Below are positions 7,219 to 15,012 of a DNA stretch of 64,000 bases, piece after piece; position 1 is the stretch's first letter, and the number at the start of each line of letters is the position of its first letter. The translations under genes were made by a program, and so were the position numbers. The stretch comes from Ottowia oryzae. Lineage in GTDB: Bacteria > Pseudomonadota > Gammaproteobacteria > Burkholderiales > Burkholderiaceae_C. The stretch spans positions 2,779,501 to 2,843,500 of the forward strand of contig NZ_CP027666.1 of assembly GCF_003008535.1 (NCBI RefSeq). Reading direction: 5' to 3'. The notes under the pieces were generated by a model. It ran no database searches. It worked only from the letters and a program-made list of their open reading frames with translations, and was not told the DNA's origin.

Positions 7219-8655
7219 CTAGAAGAAAAGCCACGTCGCCACGGCGAAAAGCGGCAGCAGAACACCGCCGCTCCACGCCATGTAGCCGAAGAAGCTGGGC
7301 ATCCTCACGCCCCGGTCTTCGGCCAGCGCCTTGACCATCAGGTTGGGCGCGTTGCCGATGTAGGTGTTGGCGCCCATGAAAACCGCGCCCGCGCTGATGG
7401 CGGCCAGCGTGCTGGCCAGCGGCCCCATCAGCTGCGCTGGCTCGCCCCCGGCGGTGTTGAAGAAGACGAGGTAGGTGGGCGCGTTATCCAGAAACGAGCT
7501 GAGCAGGCCGGTGGCCCAGAAGTAGGCCGCCGGGTTGGGCGTGCCGTCGGCGTGCGTCACCGCATGCACGACGGTGGCAAACGGCCCGTTCGCCCCCGCC
7601 TGCAGCATGGCGATGACGGGGATGATGGTCAAAAAGATGCCGGCAAACAGCTTGGCCACCTCTTGCATGGGCGCCCAGCCAAACTGGTTACGTTCGTGCA
7701 CCGGCTTGGGCGTGAGGGCCAGCGACAGCAGCGTGACGGCGACCAGCCCCGCGTCGCGCACCAGGCTGGGCAGGCCGACCTGCGTGCCCATGATGTCGAA
7801 CTCGATGCCCGGCTTCCACACGCCGCTCATCAGCACCAGCGCCACCACCACCGCCAGCAGCGCGAAGTTGATGCTGCCGTCAAAGCCGAAGCGCGTGGTG
7901 TCGGGCGTCGGGTCGGCGCGGGTCACGCCCTGCTTCTTGTAGAGGTAGCTGTCGAGCACGTAGAACAGCGCCAGCAGCGTGACCATCAAAAATGCCGTGT
8001 CGGGCAGGATGTGGCCCACCGTCCAGAAAAAGCTGACGCCCTTCAAAAAGCCCAGAAACAGCGGCGGATCGCCCAACGGCGTGAGCGAGCCGCCGATGTT
8101 GCTGACGATGAAGATGAAGAAGACCACCACGTGCGCGCAGCTCTGGCGGTTGTCGTTGGCACGGATCAGCGGGCGAATCAGCAGCATCGACGCGCCCGTG
8201 GTACCCATGAAGCTGGCCAGCAGCCCGCCGACCAGCAGAATGCCGGTGTTGAGCAGCGGCGTGCCATGCAGGTTGCCGCGGATGTAGATGCCGCCCGACA
8301 CCGTGAACAGCGCCGTCAGCAGCAGGATGAAGGGGAGGTATTCGGCCAGCAGCGCATGCACCAGCCCGGCCATCGCCGTGCCCGCGCCAAACACCAGCGC
8401 GAACGGCACCAGAAACGCCAGCGCCCAGGCCGCCGCGATCTTGCCGAAGTGGTGGTGCCAGAAATGCGGCCCGGCCAGCGGCCAGATGGCGATCGACAGC
8501 AGGATGCCGGCAAACGGCACCGCCCACAGCACCGACAGCTGGCTGCCGTCCAGCGTGGCCGCCTGCGCCGGCGCGCCGGCCGTCAGCACGCCCAGCAGCA
8601 GCGCGAGGCGAAAGAACGTGGCAAGGCGGAGGCTGGAAACGCGCGGCAGGGTCAT
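7219..8655 (-). CDS. Putative sodium:proton antiporter (ion transporter superfamily)
   Basis: A 478-residue polytopic membrane protein with about 12 hydrophobic segments and an N-terminal signal-like segment ending in APAQA. Motifs include GNLHGTPLLNTGILLVGG, FMGTTGASMLLIRPLIRAN, NIGGSLTPLGDPPLFLGFLK and, in the second half, SSFLDNAPTYLVFFN with GANTYIGNAPNLMVKALAE. These duplicated Pro/Asn-rich breaks are characteristic of NhaD/ArsB-like ion transporters; Na+/H+ exchange is the usual annotation. The substrate cannot be read from sequence. It is followed by pncB on the same strand, with a repeat copy in the gap upstream. Confidence 0.75.
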   Translation of the reverse strand: MTLPRVSSLRLATFFRLALLLGVLTAGAPAQAATLDGSQLSVLWAVPFAGILLSIAIWPLAGPHFWHHHFGKIAAAWALAFLVPFALVFGAGTAMAGLVHALLAEYLPFILLLTALFTVSGGIYIRGNLHGTPLLNTGILLVGGLLASFMGTTGASMLLIRPLIRANDNRQSCAHVVVFFIFIVSNIGGSLTPLGDPPLFLGFLKGVSFFWTVGHILPDTAFLMVTLLALFYVLDSYLYKKQGVTRADPTPDTTRFGFDGSINFALLAVVVALVLMSGVWKPGIEFDIMGTQVGLPSLVRDAGLVAVTLLSLALTPKPVHERNQFGWAPMQEVAKLFAGIFLTIIPVIAMLQAGANGPFATVVHAVTHADGTPNPAAYFWATGLLSSFLDNAPTYLVFFNTAGGEPAQLMGPLASTLAAISAGAVFMGANTYIGNAPNLMVKALAEDRGVRMPSFFGYMAWSGGVLLPLFAVATWLFF

Positions 8656-8678
8656 CAGGAGAATCGGTTTTTGAAGTT

Positions 8679-8730
8679 AAGAATGGCTCTGGCGCATGAC
8701 TGGCCAGCGCGGGCAGCTATCAATAATAAA
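8679..8730 (-). repeat. Dispersed ~50-bp repeat, copy 4
   Basis: The minus strand reads TATTGATAGCTGCCCGCGCT, then GGCCAGTCATGCGCCAGAGC. It lies between the pncB stop and the antiporter start. Confidence 0.8.
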
Positions 8731-8738
8731 GCACTCGC

Positions 8739-9971
8739 CTAGCGCATGACCGGCGCCGAGCGGTTGATGGGCGTGGTGGTTGGCGGCGGTGCAGGCAGGT
8801 CGAACACCTGGCGCAGGTAGGTCAGGTAGCCCTCGTCCTCCACCATCGTCTTGCCGGGCGTGTCCGATATCTTGGCCACGGGCTGGCCGTTGCATTCGAT
8901 CATCTTCAGCACAATCTGCAGCGGCTCGGGCCCCAGGTCGTTGGTGAGGTTGGTGCCCACGCCGAACGCGATCTGGATGCGGCCTTCGAAACGCTGGAAC
9001 AGCTCGATGCAGCGCGGGAAATCCAGCCCGTCGCTGAACAGGATGATCTTGGTGCGCGGATCGACGCGGTTGACGCGGTAGTGCTCGATCATCCGTTCGC
9101 CCCAGCTGAAGGGGTCGCCCGAATCGTGGCGCGCGCCGTCGAACAACTTGCAGAAATACATGTCGAAGTCGCGCAGGAAGGCGTTCATGCCGTACACGTC
9201 CGACAGCGCAATGCCCAGGTCGCCCCGGTATTCCTGCGCCCATTTCTCAAAGGCGAAGACCTGGCTGTCGCGCAGGCGCGGGCCCAGCGCCTGGCTGGCC
9301 TGCAGGTATTCGTGCGCCATGGTGCCCATGGGGCGCAGCGCCAGTTCTTTGGCGAACAGCACGTTGCTGGTGCCGGTGAACTGGCTGCCCGGCGCCGTGC
9401 CCAGGCGCGCCTTCATGGTTTGCAGCACCTCGCGCTGCCAGTCGCGCGAAAAGCGCCGGCGCGTGCCGTAGTCGGCGATGCGCAGGCCTTCCAGGCCCGG
9501 CGCCTTGAGCAGCTCGAGCTTGGCGTCCAGCCGGCGGCGGCCTTCGGTGAAGTCGAAGCCCGGCTGCGTGTTGCGGTAGTACACCTCGCTGACGATGGCC
9601 AGCACCGGAATCTCGAACATGATGGTGTGCAGCCAGGGGCCGCGCACGCGGATGTCGATCTCGCCGCTCTCCAGTGGGGTGAGGGTGATGTACTTTTCGT
9701 TGAGCTTGAACAGGCCCAGAAAATCGACGAAATCGCTTTTGACGAAGCGCAGGCTGCGCATGTAGGCCAGCTCATCATCGGTGAATCGCAGCTGGCACAG
9801 CCGGCGGATCTCGTCGCGGATCTCGTCGATGTAGGGCGCCAGCTGCACGCCCGGGCTGCGGCACTTGAACTTGTACTGCACCTGCGCGCCCGGAAACTGG
9901 TGCAGCACCGCCTGCATCATGGTGAACTTGTACAGATCGGTGTCGAGCAGGCTCTGGATGATGCCGGACAT
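8739..9971 (-). CDS. pncB: Nicotinate phosphoribosyltransferase
   Basis: Salvages nicotinate into nicotinate mononucleotide for NAD synthesis, using PRPP and ATP. The 410-residue protein has the family N-terminus SLLDTDLYKFTMMQAVLHQF, the GTMAHEYLQA segment with the likely phosphorylated histidine, and the phosphoribosyl-binding FDGARHDSGDPFSWGERMIE. The ATG at 9971 is preferred because AAGGAGTG lies about 8 bases before it; a GTG at 9983 would overlap that site. The C-terminus ends in a Pro/Thr-rich tail of about 20 residues. Confidence 0.96.
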   Translation of the reverse strand: MSGIIQSLLDTDLYKFTMMQAVLHQFPGAQVQYKFKCRSPGVQLAPYIDEIRDEIRRLCQLRFTDDELAYMRSLRFVKSDFVDFLGLFKLNEKYITLTPLESGEIDIRVRGPWLHTIMFEIPVLAIVSEVYYRNTQPGFDFTEGRRRLDAKLELLKAPGLEGLRIADYGTRRRFSRDWQREVLQTMKARLGTAPGSQFTGTSNVLFAKELALRPMGTMAHEYLQASQALGPRLRDSQVFAFEKWAQEYRGDLGIALSDVYGMNAFLRDFDMYFCKLFDGARHDSGDPFSWGERMIEHYRVNRVDPRTKIILFSDGLDFPRCIELFQRFEGRIQIAFGVGTNLTNDLGPEPLQIVLKMIECNGQPVAKISDTPGKTMVEDEGYLTYLRQVFDLPAPPPTTTPINRSAPVMR

Positions 9972-10125
9972 GCTTTGTCTCACTCCTTGGGTGGCGCCCT
10001 CAAAAGCGCTTCAGACAGTGTAGCGCCCCGCCCGCGCCCAGTGGGCGTGAAGTGCCTTTTTCGCGGCTGGCTGCCGAGCGCCGTGGCCGCCGCGCTGCCC
10101 GCTTCAACGAACCTGAGCAAAGAAC

Positions 10126-10179
10126 ATCAAAATTGATAGCTGCCCGCGCAATACCCACCAGCGCTGGCGGCCGATTTGG
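10126..10179 (+). repeat. Dispersed ~50-bp repeat, copy 5
   Basis: The plus strand reads AAAATTGATAGCTGCCCGCG, then CACCAGCGCTGGCGGCCGAT. It lies in the 225-bp gap between the nitroreductase and pncB. Confidence 0.8.
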
Positions 10180-10196
10180 CCAACAAACTCAGCAGC

Positions 10197-10916
10197 CTAG
10201 CCCAGCCAGCGGGTAAAGCCCTCGACCGGTTCGCGCGGCGTGCTGTAGGTGTTGATCAGCGCGGCGGGGTCGGCCCAGCCCAGCGCCATGCCGCACACCA
10301 GCATCTCGTTCGGCCCTGCGCCGATCAGCGGCAGCACGATGCTGGAAAACGGGTTCCACGCACCCTGCGCACAGGTGTGCAGGCCGCGCGCGCGGGCGGC
10401 CAGCATGATGTTCTGGATGAACATGCCGTAGTCCACCAGGCTGCCCTGGCCCATGGCGCGGTCGAGCGTGAACATCAGCGCCACGGGTGCGCCGAACAGG
10501 CGGTAATTCTGGTGATGCTGGGCGTACATCTTGTCGGTGTCGCCCTTCTGGATGCCCAGCAGGCCGTACAGCGACCAGCCGTTGTGGCGGCGGCGGCTGA
10601 GGTACGGCTCGACCCATTGGCGGGGGTAGTAGTCGTAGGCCTCGCGGTATTTGTCGGCGCGCTCGGGGTGGTCGCGTATCTCGTCGTGTGCGGCGCTCAT
10701 CTGGCGCACCAGCTCGTCGCGCCGGTCGCCCTGCAGCACGTACACGCGCCAGGGCTGGGCGTTGGTGCCGCTGGGCGCGCGGCTGGCCACGCGCAGGATG
10801 TGCGTCAGCAGCTCACGCGGCACGGGCGTGGGCAGGAAGGCGCGCACCGAATAGCGGTTTTCGATGGCCGCGTCCACGCTGCCCGGGTCGGCGATGGGGG
10901 CGTTCAGCTGATCCAC
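10197..10916 (-). CDS. Nitroreductase family FMN oxidoreductase
   Basis: A 239-residue flavin protein. The N-terminal IENRYSVRAFLPTPVPRELL and RVASRAPSGTNAQPWRVYVL bind FMN in this family; LVDYGMFIQNIMLAARARGL and the C-terminal EMLVCGMALGWADPAALINT complete the fold. Family members reduce nitroaromatics, quinones or other electrophiles with NAD(P)H; the physiological substrate is not evident. It ends 36 bp from the thioesterase gene on the same strand and may belong to a deacetylase-thioesterase-nitroreductase operon. Confidence 0.9.
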   Translation of the reverse strand: MDQLNAPIADPGSVDAAIENRYSVRAFLPTPVPRELLTHILRVASRAPSGTNAQPWRVYVLQGDRRDELVRQMSAAHDEIRDHPERADKYREAYDYYPRQWVEPYLSRRRHNGWSLYGLLGIQKGDTDKMYAQHHQNYRLFGAPVALMFTLDRAMGQGSLVDYGMFIQNIMLAARARGLHTCAQGAWNPFSSIVLPLIGAGPNEMLVCGMALGWADPAALINTYSTPREPVEGFTRWLG

Positions 10917-10952
10917 GGGTGCCCTGCTTTTGGGAGCGCCGCTGCGCTGCTG

Positions 10953-11402
10953 CTAGCCGTTGACGAGCAGCGGCGCCAGCACGGCTTTGAGCGCATCGGG
11001 CAGCGGCACCGGGCGCTGCGTGGCGCGGTCGACGTAGACGTGCACGAAGTGCCCGCGCGCGGCGGTGGTGGCGCCGTCTTCGGCAAACAGGCCCACTTCA
11101 TAGCGCACGCTGGACGAGCCCATGTGCGCCACGCGAATGCCCGCCACCACGTTCTGCGGGAAAGCCAGCGGCGCGAAGTAGTGGCACTGCGTTTCAACGA
11201 CGAAACCGATGGTGCTGCCGCCCCCCGTGTCCAGCGCGCCGTGCTCGATCAGGTGCGCATTCACCGCCGTGTCGAACCAGCTGTAGTAGATGACGTTGTT
11301 GACGTGGCCGTACTGGTCGTTGTCCATCCAGCGGGTGGTGATGGTGCGAAAGACGCGGTAGGCGTCGCGCGGCTCGGCTTGGGGGCGTGCGGGCGTGTTC
11401 AT
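10953..11402 (-). CDS. Acyl-CoA thioesterase, 4HBT/YbgC-like
   Basis: A 149-residue hotdog-fold protein with the 4-hydroxybenzoyl-CoA thioesterase signature TRWMDNDQYGHVNNVIYYSW, in which the aspartate is the expected catalytic residue, and the strand HYFAPLAFPQNVVAGIRVAH. It hydrolyses an acyl-CoA; the chain preference is not readable. The ATG at 11402 overlaps the stop of the upstream deacetylase gene as ATGA, which indicates translational coupling. Confidence 0.88.
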   Translation of the reverse strand: MNTPARPQAEPRDAYRVFRTITTRWMDNDQYGHVNNVIYYSWFDTAVNAHLIEHGALDTGGGSTIGFVVETQCHYFAPLAFPQNVVAGIRVAHMGSSSVRYEVGLFAEDGATTAARGHFVHVYVDRATQRPVPLPDALKAVLAPLLVNG

Positions 11403-12334
11403 CGCGCGCCATTCTGCCAGCGGCGCAATGCGGCCAAGGCCACGCCGAAGGTGTGCATCTGCACCTGTACGGTGGTGGCCAGGTCGTGTCCGTAGCCGCC
11501 GCCCATGCACAGCGCCACGGGCAGGCGGCGGCGCCAGGCCCAGTCAAAAACGCGCTCATCGCGGGCCTGCATGCCGCGGTCGGTCAGCTTCAGGCGGCCC
11601 AGGCGGTCGCCCTCGTGGGCGTCGGCACCGGCCAGGTAGATAACCAGTTGCGGGTCAAAGCGCTGGGCCAGCTGCGCCAGCGCTTCGTCCAGCGCGCGCA
11701 GGTAATCGGCGTCGCCGGTGCCGTCCGGCAGGCCGACGTCGAGGTCGCCGGCCACTTTGCGAAAGGGGAAGTTTTTGTCGCCGTGTACGCTCAAGGTGAA
11801 CACGCAAGCATCGTCCGCAAAAATGCTGGCGGTACCGTTGCCCTGGTGCACGTCCAGATCAATCACCGCCACGCGCGCCGTGGGGGCGCTAGGTTGGCGT
11901 CGCCGGGCATCGGCCTGGAACACACGCGCCGCGACGGCCACGTCGTTGAATACGCAGAAGCCGCCACCGCTGTCGGCGCTGGCGTGGTGGGTGCCACCCG
12001 CGAGGTTGGCGGCCACGCCGTCGCTGAGCGCCGCGCGCACCGCCGCGACAGTGGCACCCACCGATCGGCGCGCGCGGTCGACCATCGCCTCGCTCCAGGG
12101 AAATCCGATCTCGCGCTGCGCGGCGGCCGTCAGCGTGCCTTGGCTGACGGCACCGATGTAGTGCGCGCTGTGCACCAAGGCGAGCATCTCGTCGCTGGCC
12201 GGCTCGGCCGGAACCTGCTGCAGCGCGGGCAGCTCGGCCGCCAGCCGGGCGCGCAGGCGCTCGTACTTCTCGATGGGGAAACGATGGCCCTCTGGCAGGG
12301 GCAAGGTGACGCGCGTGGAATAGAAACCCTGCAT
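11399..12334 (-). CDS. Histone-deacetylase-family amidohydrolase, class IV-like
   Basis: A 311-residue protein with the deacetylase fold: GGTHHASADSGGGFCVFND, then AVIDLDVHQGNGTASIF, then VIYLAGADAHEGDRLGRLKL. The DLDVHQGNGT and AGxDxxEGDRLG pattern resembles class IV (HDAC11-like) enzymes rather than class I or AcuC. The metal ligands (Asp and His of DLDVH, Asp of GADAHEGD) are present. Likely reactions are deacetylation or fatty-acyl removal from protein lysine or small amines. The ATG at 12334 is used; a TTG two codons upstream is possible. It is coupled to the thioesterase gene by an ATGA overlap. Confidence 0.88.
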   Translation of the reverse strand: MQGFYSTRVTLPLPEGHRFPIEKYERLRARLAAELPALQQVPAEPASDEMLALVHSAHYIGAVSQGTLTAAAQREIGFPWSEAMVDRARRSVGATVAAVRAALSDGVAANLAGGTHHASADSGGGFCVFNDVAVAARVFQADARRRQPSAPTARVAVIDLDVHQGNGTASIFADDACVFTLSVHGDKNFPFRKVAGDLDVGLPDGTGDADYLRALDEALAQLAQRFDPQLVIYLAGADAHEGDRLGRLKLTDRGMQARDERVFDWAWRRRLPVALCMGGGYGHDLATTVQVQMHTFGVALAALRRWQNGAR

Positions 12335-12437
12335 GGCCAAGAAACTGAATGAGAGGCTGCGGCACGCTGCCGGTCAACCCACCTTGTAAGCGTTTTAGAA
12401 AAGCGCACCTAAAAATGCTGCGATGCACCAAACGCTA

Positions 12438-12488
12438 TTGCAATCGCTTGCAGCGCACCTAGAATTCAAACCATGCTGCAGCGCAACA
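12438..12488 (+). promoter_or_regulatory. Possible PhaR-type operator pair before the phasin gene
   Basis: Two GC-rich TGC/GCA elements, TTGCAATCGCTTGCAGCGCA (12438-12457) and TGCTGCAGCGCAACA (12474-12488), lie 65-115 bp before the phasin start. PhaR repressors of polyhydroxyalkanoate genes are known to bind similar TGC-N-GCA sequences near phasin promoters. Assignment is by resemblance only. Confidence 0.35.
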
Positions 12489-12552
12489 AAGACGCACCGA
12501 GGCAGCTTTAAAAAAGTAGTTCTTTCCACCCATTGTCCAGGAGATTTTGAAA

Positions 12553-13104
12553 GTGCTGACCCCCGAGCAACTCGTCGCTTCCCAAAAAGCCAACATGGAA
12601 ACGCTGTACGGCCTGACCGCCAAAGCCTTCGAAGGCGTTGAAAAACTGGTCGAGTTGAACCTGCAAGCCACCAAGGCCGCGCTGAGCGAATCCGCCACCC
12701 ACACTCAGGCCCTGCTGTCTGTCAAAGACGCGCAAGAGCTGCTGGCCCTGCAAGCCGGCCTGTTCCAGCCCCTGGCCGAGAAAGCCGCTGCTTACAGCCG
12801 CCACCTGTACGACATCGCTTCAGGCACCAGCGCCGAATTCGGCAAAGCCTTTGAAGGCAAAGTCGCTGAAGGCCAGGCCCAGTTCGCCGCACTGGTGGAC
12901 AACGCTGCCAAAAACGCTCCCGCCGGTTCTGAAACCGCTGTGGCCGTGATGAAAAGCGCCGTGGCCGCTGCCAACAACGCTTTCGAATCGGTTCAAAAAG
13001 CCGTGAAACAAGCGTCCGACGTGGCTGAAGCCAATTTTGCCGCCGTGACGACCAGCGCCACCAACGCCGCCAAATCGGCCAGCGCTGCTGCCAAAAAACG
13101 CTAA
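12553..13104 (+). CDS. phaP: Phasin (PHA granule-associated protein)
   Basis: A 183-residue alpha-helical, alanine-rich protein with the phasin pattern LTPEQLVASQKANMETLYGL, KAFEGVEKLVELNLQATKAAL and SVKDAQELLALQAGLFQPLAEK. It ends in a lysine/alanine tail, AAKSASAAAKKR. Phasins coat polyhydroxyalkanoate granules and control their number and size. The GTG at 12553 is preferred: AGGAGA (from 12539) sits about 9 bases before it, whereas the TTG at 12547 would be only 3 bases away. A strong terminator follows at 13304. Confidence 0.92.
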   Translation: MLTPEQLVASQKANMETLYGLTAKAFEGVEKLVELNLQATKAALSESATHTQALLSVKDAQELLALQAGLFQPLAEKAAAYSRHLYDIASGTSAEFGKAFEGKVAEGQAQFAALVDNAAKNAPAGSETAVAVMKSAVAAANNAFESVQKAVKQASDVAEANFAAVTTSATNAAKSASAAAKKR

Positions 13105-13303
13105 GCCTTCGGGCTGAGTGATCTGGCTGCCCTGGTGGCAAGCCAGATCGCCCAAGCGAAAGTGCTTGGCCAGCGCACCTGCTGGCCAAGCCGCCACAGC
13201 CAAGCCCACCGCCTGCGCGGGTTTGGCTGTGGCGGGACACCCTCCCGCTGACCGCTTGTCTCCTCGGGTCCTTTGGAAACCATTGGTTCAGGATCCCTTC
13301 AAG

Positions 13304-13330
13304 GGCCGATCATCCGATCGGCCTTTTTTT
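13304..13330 (+). terminator. Rho-independent terminator after the phasin gene
   Basis: An 8-bp perfect stem, GGCCGATC/GATCGGCC, with the four-base loop ATCC, followed by seven Ts. Confidence 0.9.
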
Positions 13331-13443
13331 GTTTGCGCGCTTGGCTGAGGCCGCGCGCCGGGTCCTGACGCACGCGCTTTGGGCGAAAGGCCAAGCATCA
13401 GCCCTGCCCCACCGTCAGCCGGTGCCCGGCGCACCTCACGACT

Positions 13444-13460
13444 GAGAACGATTCTCGTTT
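13444..13460 (+). promoter_or_regulatory. Fur box before the ferric-binding protein gene
   Basis: GAGAACGATTCTCGTTT is an imperfect inverted repeat about 85 bp before the start codon. It is nearly identical (GAAYGATTCTCRTT) to the site at the TonB receptor gene at 38587, which supports iron control through Fur. Confidence 0.7.
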
Positions 13461-13545
13461 TGGCTATCATTGGCGGCGATGCTCGCCCCTAGCGGGCGCA
13501 GCGCGTTACCCCCACCCTTTCCCCATTCCAGAAGGACAAGCCCTT

Positions 13546-14592
13546 ATGAAGAAGCACGTGGCCCTTGCCGTTGTGGCGGCCAGCCTGTTTGGCGGCGCCG
13601 CCAGCGCCCAGCAGCAGGTTCTCAACCTGTATTCGGCGCGCCACTACAGCACGGATGAAGCGCTGTACAACGACTTCACCAAGGCCACCGGCATCAAGAT
13701 CAACCGCGTGGACGCGGACGACGCCGGCATCATCGCGCGCCTGAAGGCCGAGGGTGCCGCTTCGCCCGCCGACGTGATCCTGCTGGTGGATGCCGCCCGC
13801 CTTTGGCGCGGCGAGCAGGACGGCCTGTTCCTGCCGATCAAATCCAAGGCGCTGGAAGACGCCATTCCCGCCAGCCTGCACGGCGCAGCCACGGCTGATG
13901 GCGGCATCCCTTGGTATGGCTTTTCTACCCGTGCGCGCGTGATCGTGTACGACAAGGTCAAGGTCAAGCGCGAGGACGTCGACACCTACGAAAAGCTGGC
14001 CGACCCCAAGAACAAAGGCAAGCTGTGCATTCGCAGCGGCTCGCACCCCTACAACCTGAGCCTGTTTGGCGCCGTGATGGAGCACATCGGCCCCGAGAAA
14101 ACCGAAGCCTGGCTCAAAGGCATGGTGGACAACATGGCGCGCCCACCCAAGGGCGGCGACACCGACCAGATCAAGGGCGTGGCGTCTGGCGAATGCCAGA
14201 TCGCCGTGACCAACAGCTACTACCTGGCGCGCATGATGCGCTCCAACGCCCCGGAAGACCGCGCGGTGACCGAGCGCGTGGCCGTCGTCTTCCCGAACCA
14301 GCAAAGCTGGGGCACGCACGTGAACATCGCCGGCGCTGCCGTGGCCAAGCACACCAAGCACCCGGACGTGGCCATCAAGTTCATGGAATACCTGGCCAGC
14401 CCGTCGGCCCAGCAGTACTTTGCCAACGGCAACAACGAATGGCCCGTGGCCAAGGGCGTGACCACCAACAACCCGGCGCTCAAGTCCATGACGGGCGGCG
14501 GCACGTTCAAGTACGAAACCATCCCCATCAGCGCCGTGGGCGCCAACCAGGTCAAGGTGCAGCAGATGCTGGACCGCGTGGGCTTCAAGTAA
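13546..14592 (+). CDS. Periplasmic ferric-iron-binding protein (FbpA/FutA type)
   Basis: The 348-residue substrate-binding subunit of a Fe3+ ABC transporter. It has a signal peptide of about 21 residues ending AASA, then LNLYSARHYSTDEALYNDF, VDADDAGIIARLKAEG and PADVILLVDAARLWRGEQDG. Later come KLCIRSGSHPYNLSLFGAV, CQIAVTNSYYLARMM (the paired tyrosines that usually bind iron) and VVFPNQQSWGTHVNIAGAA. The membrane and ATPase subunits are not adjacent: a terminator follows at 14647. A Fur box lies upstream, consistent with induction under iron starvation. Confidence 0.92.
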   Translation: MKKHVALAVVAASLFGGAASAQQQVLNLYSARHYSTDEALYNDFTKATGIKINRVDADDAGIIARLKAEGAASPADVILLVDAARLWRGEQDGLFLPIKSKALEDAIPASLHGAATADGGIPWYGFSTRARVIVYDKVKVKREDVDTYEKLADPKNKGKLCIRSGSHPYNLSLFGAVMEHIGPEKTEAWLKGMVDNMARPPKGGDTDQIKGVASGECQIAVTNSYYLARMMRSNAPEDRAVTERVAVVFPNQQSWGTHVNIAGAAVAKHTKHPDVAIKFMEYLASPSAQQYFANGNNEWPVAKGVTTNNPALKSMTGGGTFKYETIPISAVGANQVKVQQMLDRVGFK

Positions 14593-14646
14593 GCATGCCT
14601 TGCGCGCCACCGGCCGTTCGAGTGACGGCCTGGTGGCGGACCATGA

Positions 14647-14671
14647 ACGCGGCCCAGGGCCGCGTTTTTTT
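14647..14671 (+). terminator. Rho-independent terminator after the ferric-binding protein gene
   Basis: Stem ACGCGGC/GCCGCGT with a short loop, followed by seven Ts. Confidence 0.9.
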
Positions 14672-14720
14672 GTGCCCGGCCGCGCTCGGCGTCGCTGCGG
14701 AGGCGCCTGGCCTTCGGGAC

Positions 14721-14769
14721 CGGATCGGACTTCAGCCCTACAGCCGCCTGCGCGGCAAGCTCCTGATCT
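14721..14769 (-). repeat. Dispersed ~50-bp repeat, copy 6
   Basis: The minus strand reads AGATCAGGAGCTTGCCGCGC, then AGGCGGCTGTAGGGCTGAAG. It is a divergent copy in the same orientation as the next one, about 135 bp away. Confidence 0.55.
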
Positions 14770-14855
14770 GAGAGCAAACTGGCACTTGGAGCTTGCCGCC
14801 CCAAGGGCGTCGGCCTGTCACCGCCCTTCCCGGCCTCGCTCGTCTGAAATGAAGG

Positions 14856-14907
14856 CCAAATCGGGGCCTAGCGCTACAGCCACCTGCGCGAGCAGCTCCT
14901 CTTTTGG
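14856..14907 (-). repeat. Dispersed ~50-bp repeat, copy 7
   Basis: The minus strand reads AAAAGAGGAGCTGCTCGCGC, then AGGTGGCTGTAGCGCTAGGC, then CCCGATTTGG. Confidence 0.7.
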
Positions 14908-14931
14908 AAGCGCCAGCTCACCATCCGCAGG

Positions 14932-14970
14932 CAAAAAAACACCCGCCAGCTGAACAGCTTCGCGGGTGTG
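14932..14970 (-). terminator. Rho-independent terminator of the IPTL-CTERM gene
   Basis: On the minus strand, arms ACACCCGC (from 14969) and GCGGGTGT pair around a loop of about 15 bases and are followed by seven Ts ending near 14932. Confidence 0.85.
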
Positions 14971-15012
14971 TCGGCAGCCAGACGATGCCTGGCTACGCGG
15001 TCGGCGCGGCGA

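Larger units (their letters stand above)
13105..13545. other. 441-bp intergenic region: phasin terminator and Fur box
   Basis: No gene is supported here. It holds a GC-rich region after the phasin stop, the terminator at 13304-13330, and the Fur-like box at 13444-13460 upstream of the ferric-binding protein. Confidence 0.7.
14593..15012. other. 420-bp intergenic region: two terminators and two repeat copies
   Basis: Between two converging genes. It contains the plus-strand terminator at 14647, repeat copies at 14721 and 14856, and the minus-strand terminator at 14932. I see no gene. Confidence 0.7.

Noticed and set aside
10930..10955. Possible repeat fragment at the end of the thioesterase gene
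   Set aside because: Only short blocks (GGGAGCGCC, GCTGCTAGC) match; too degenerate.
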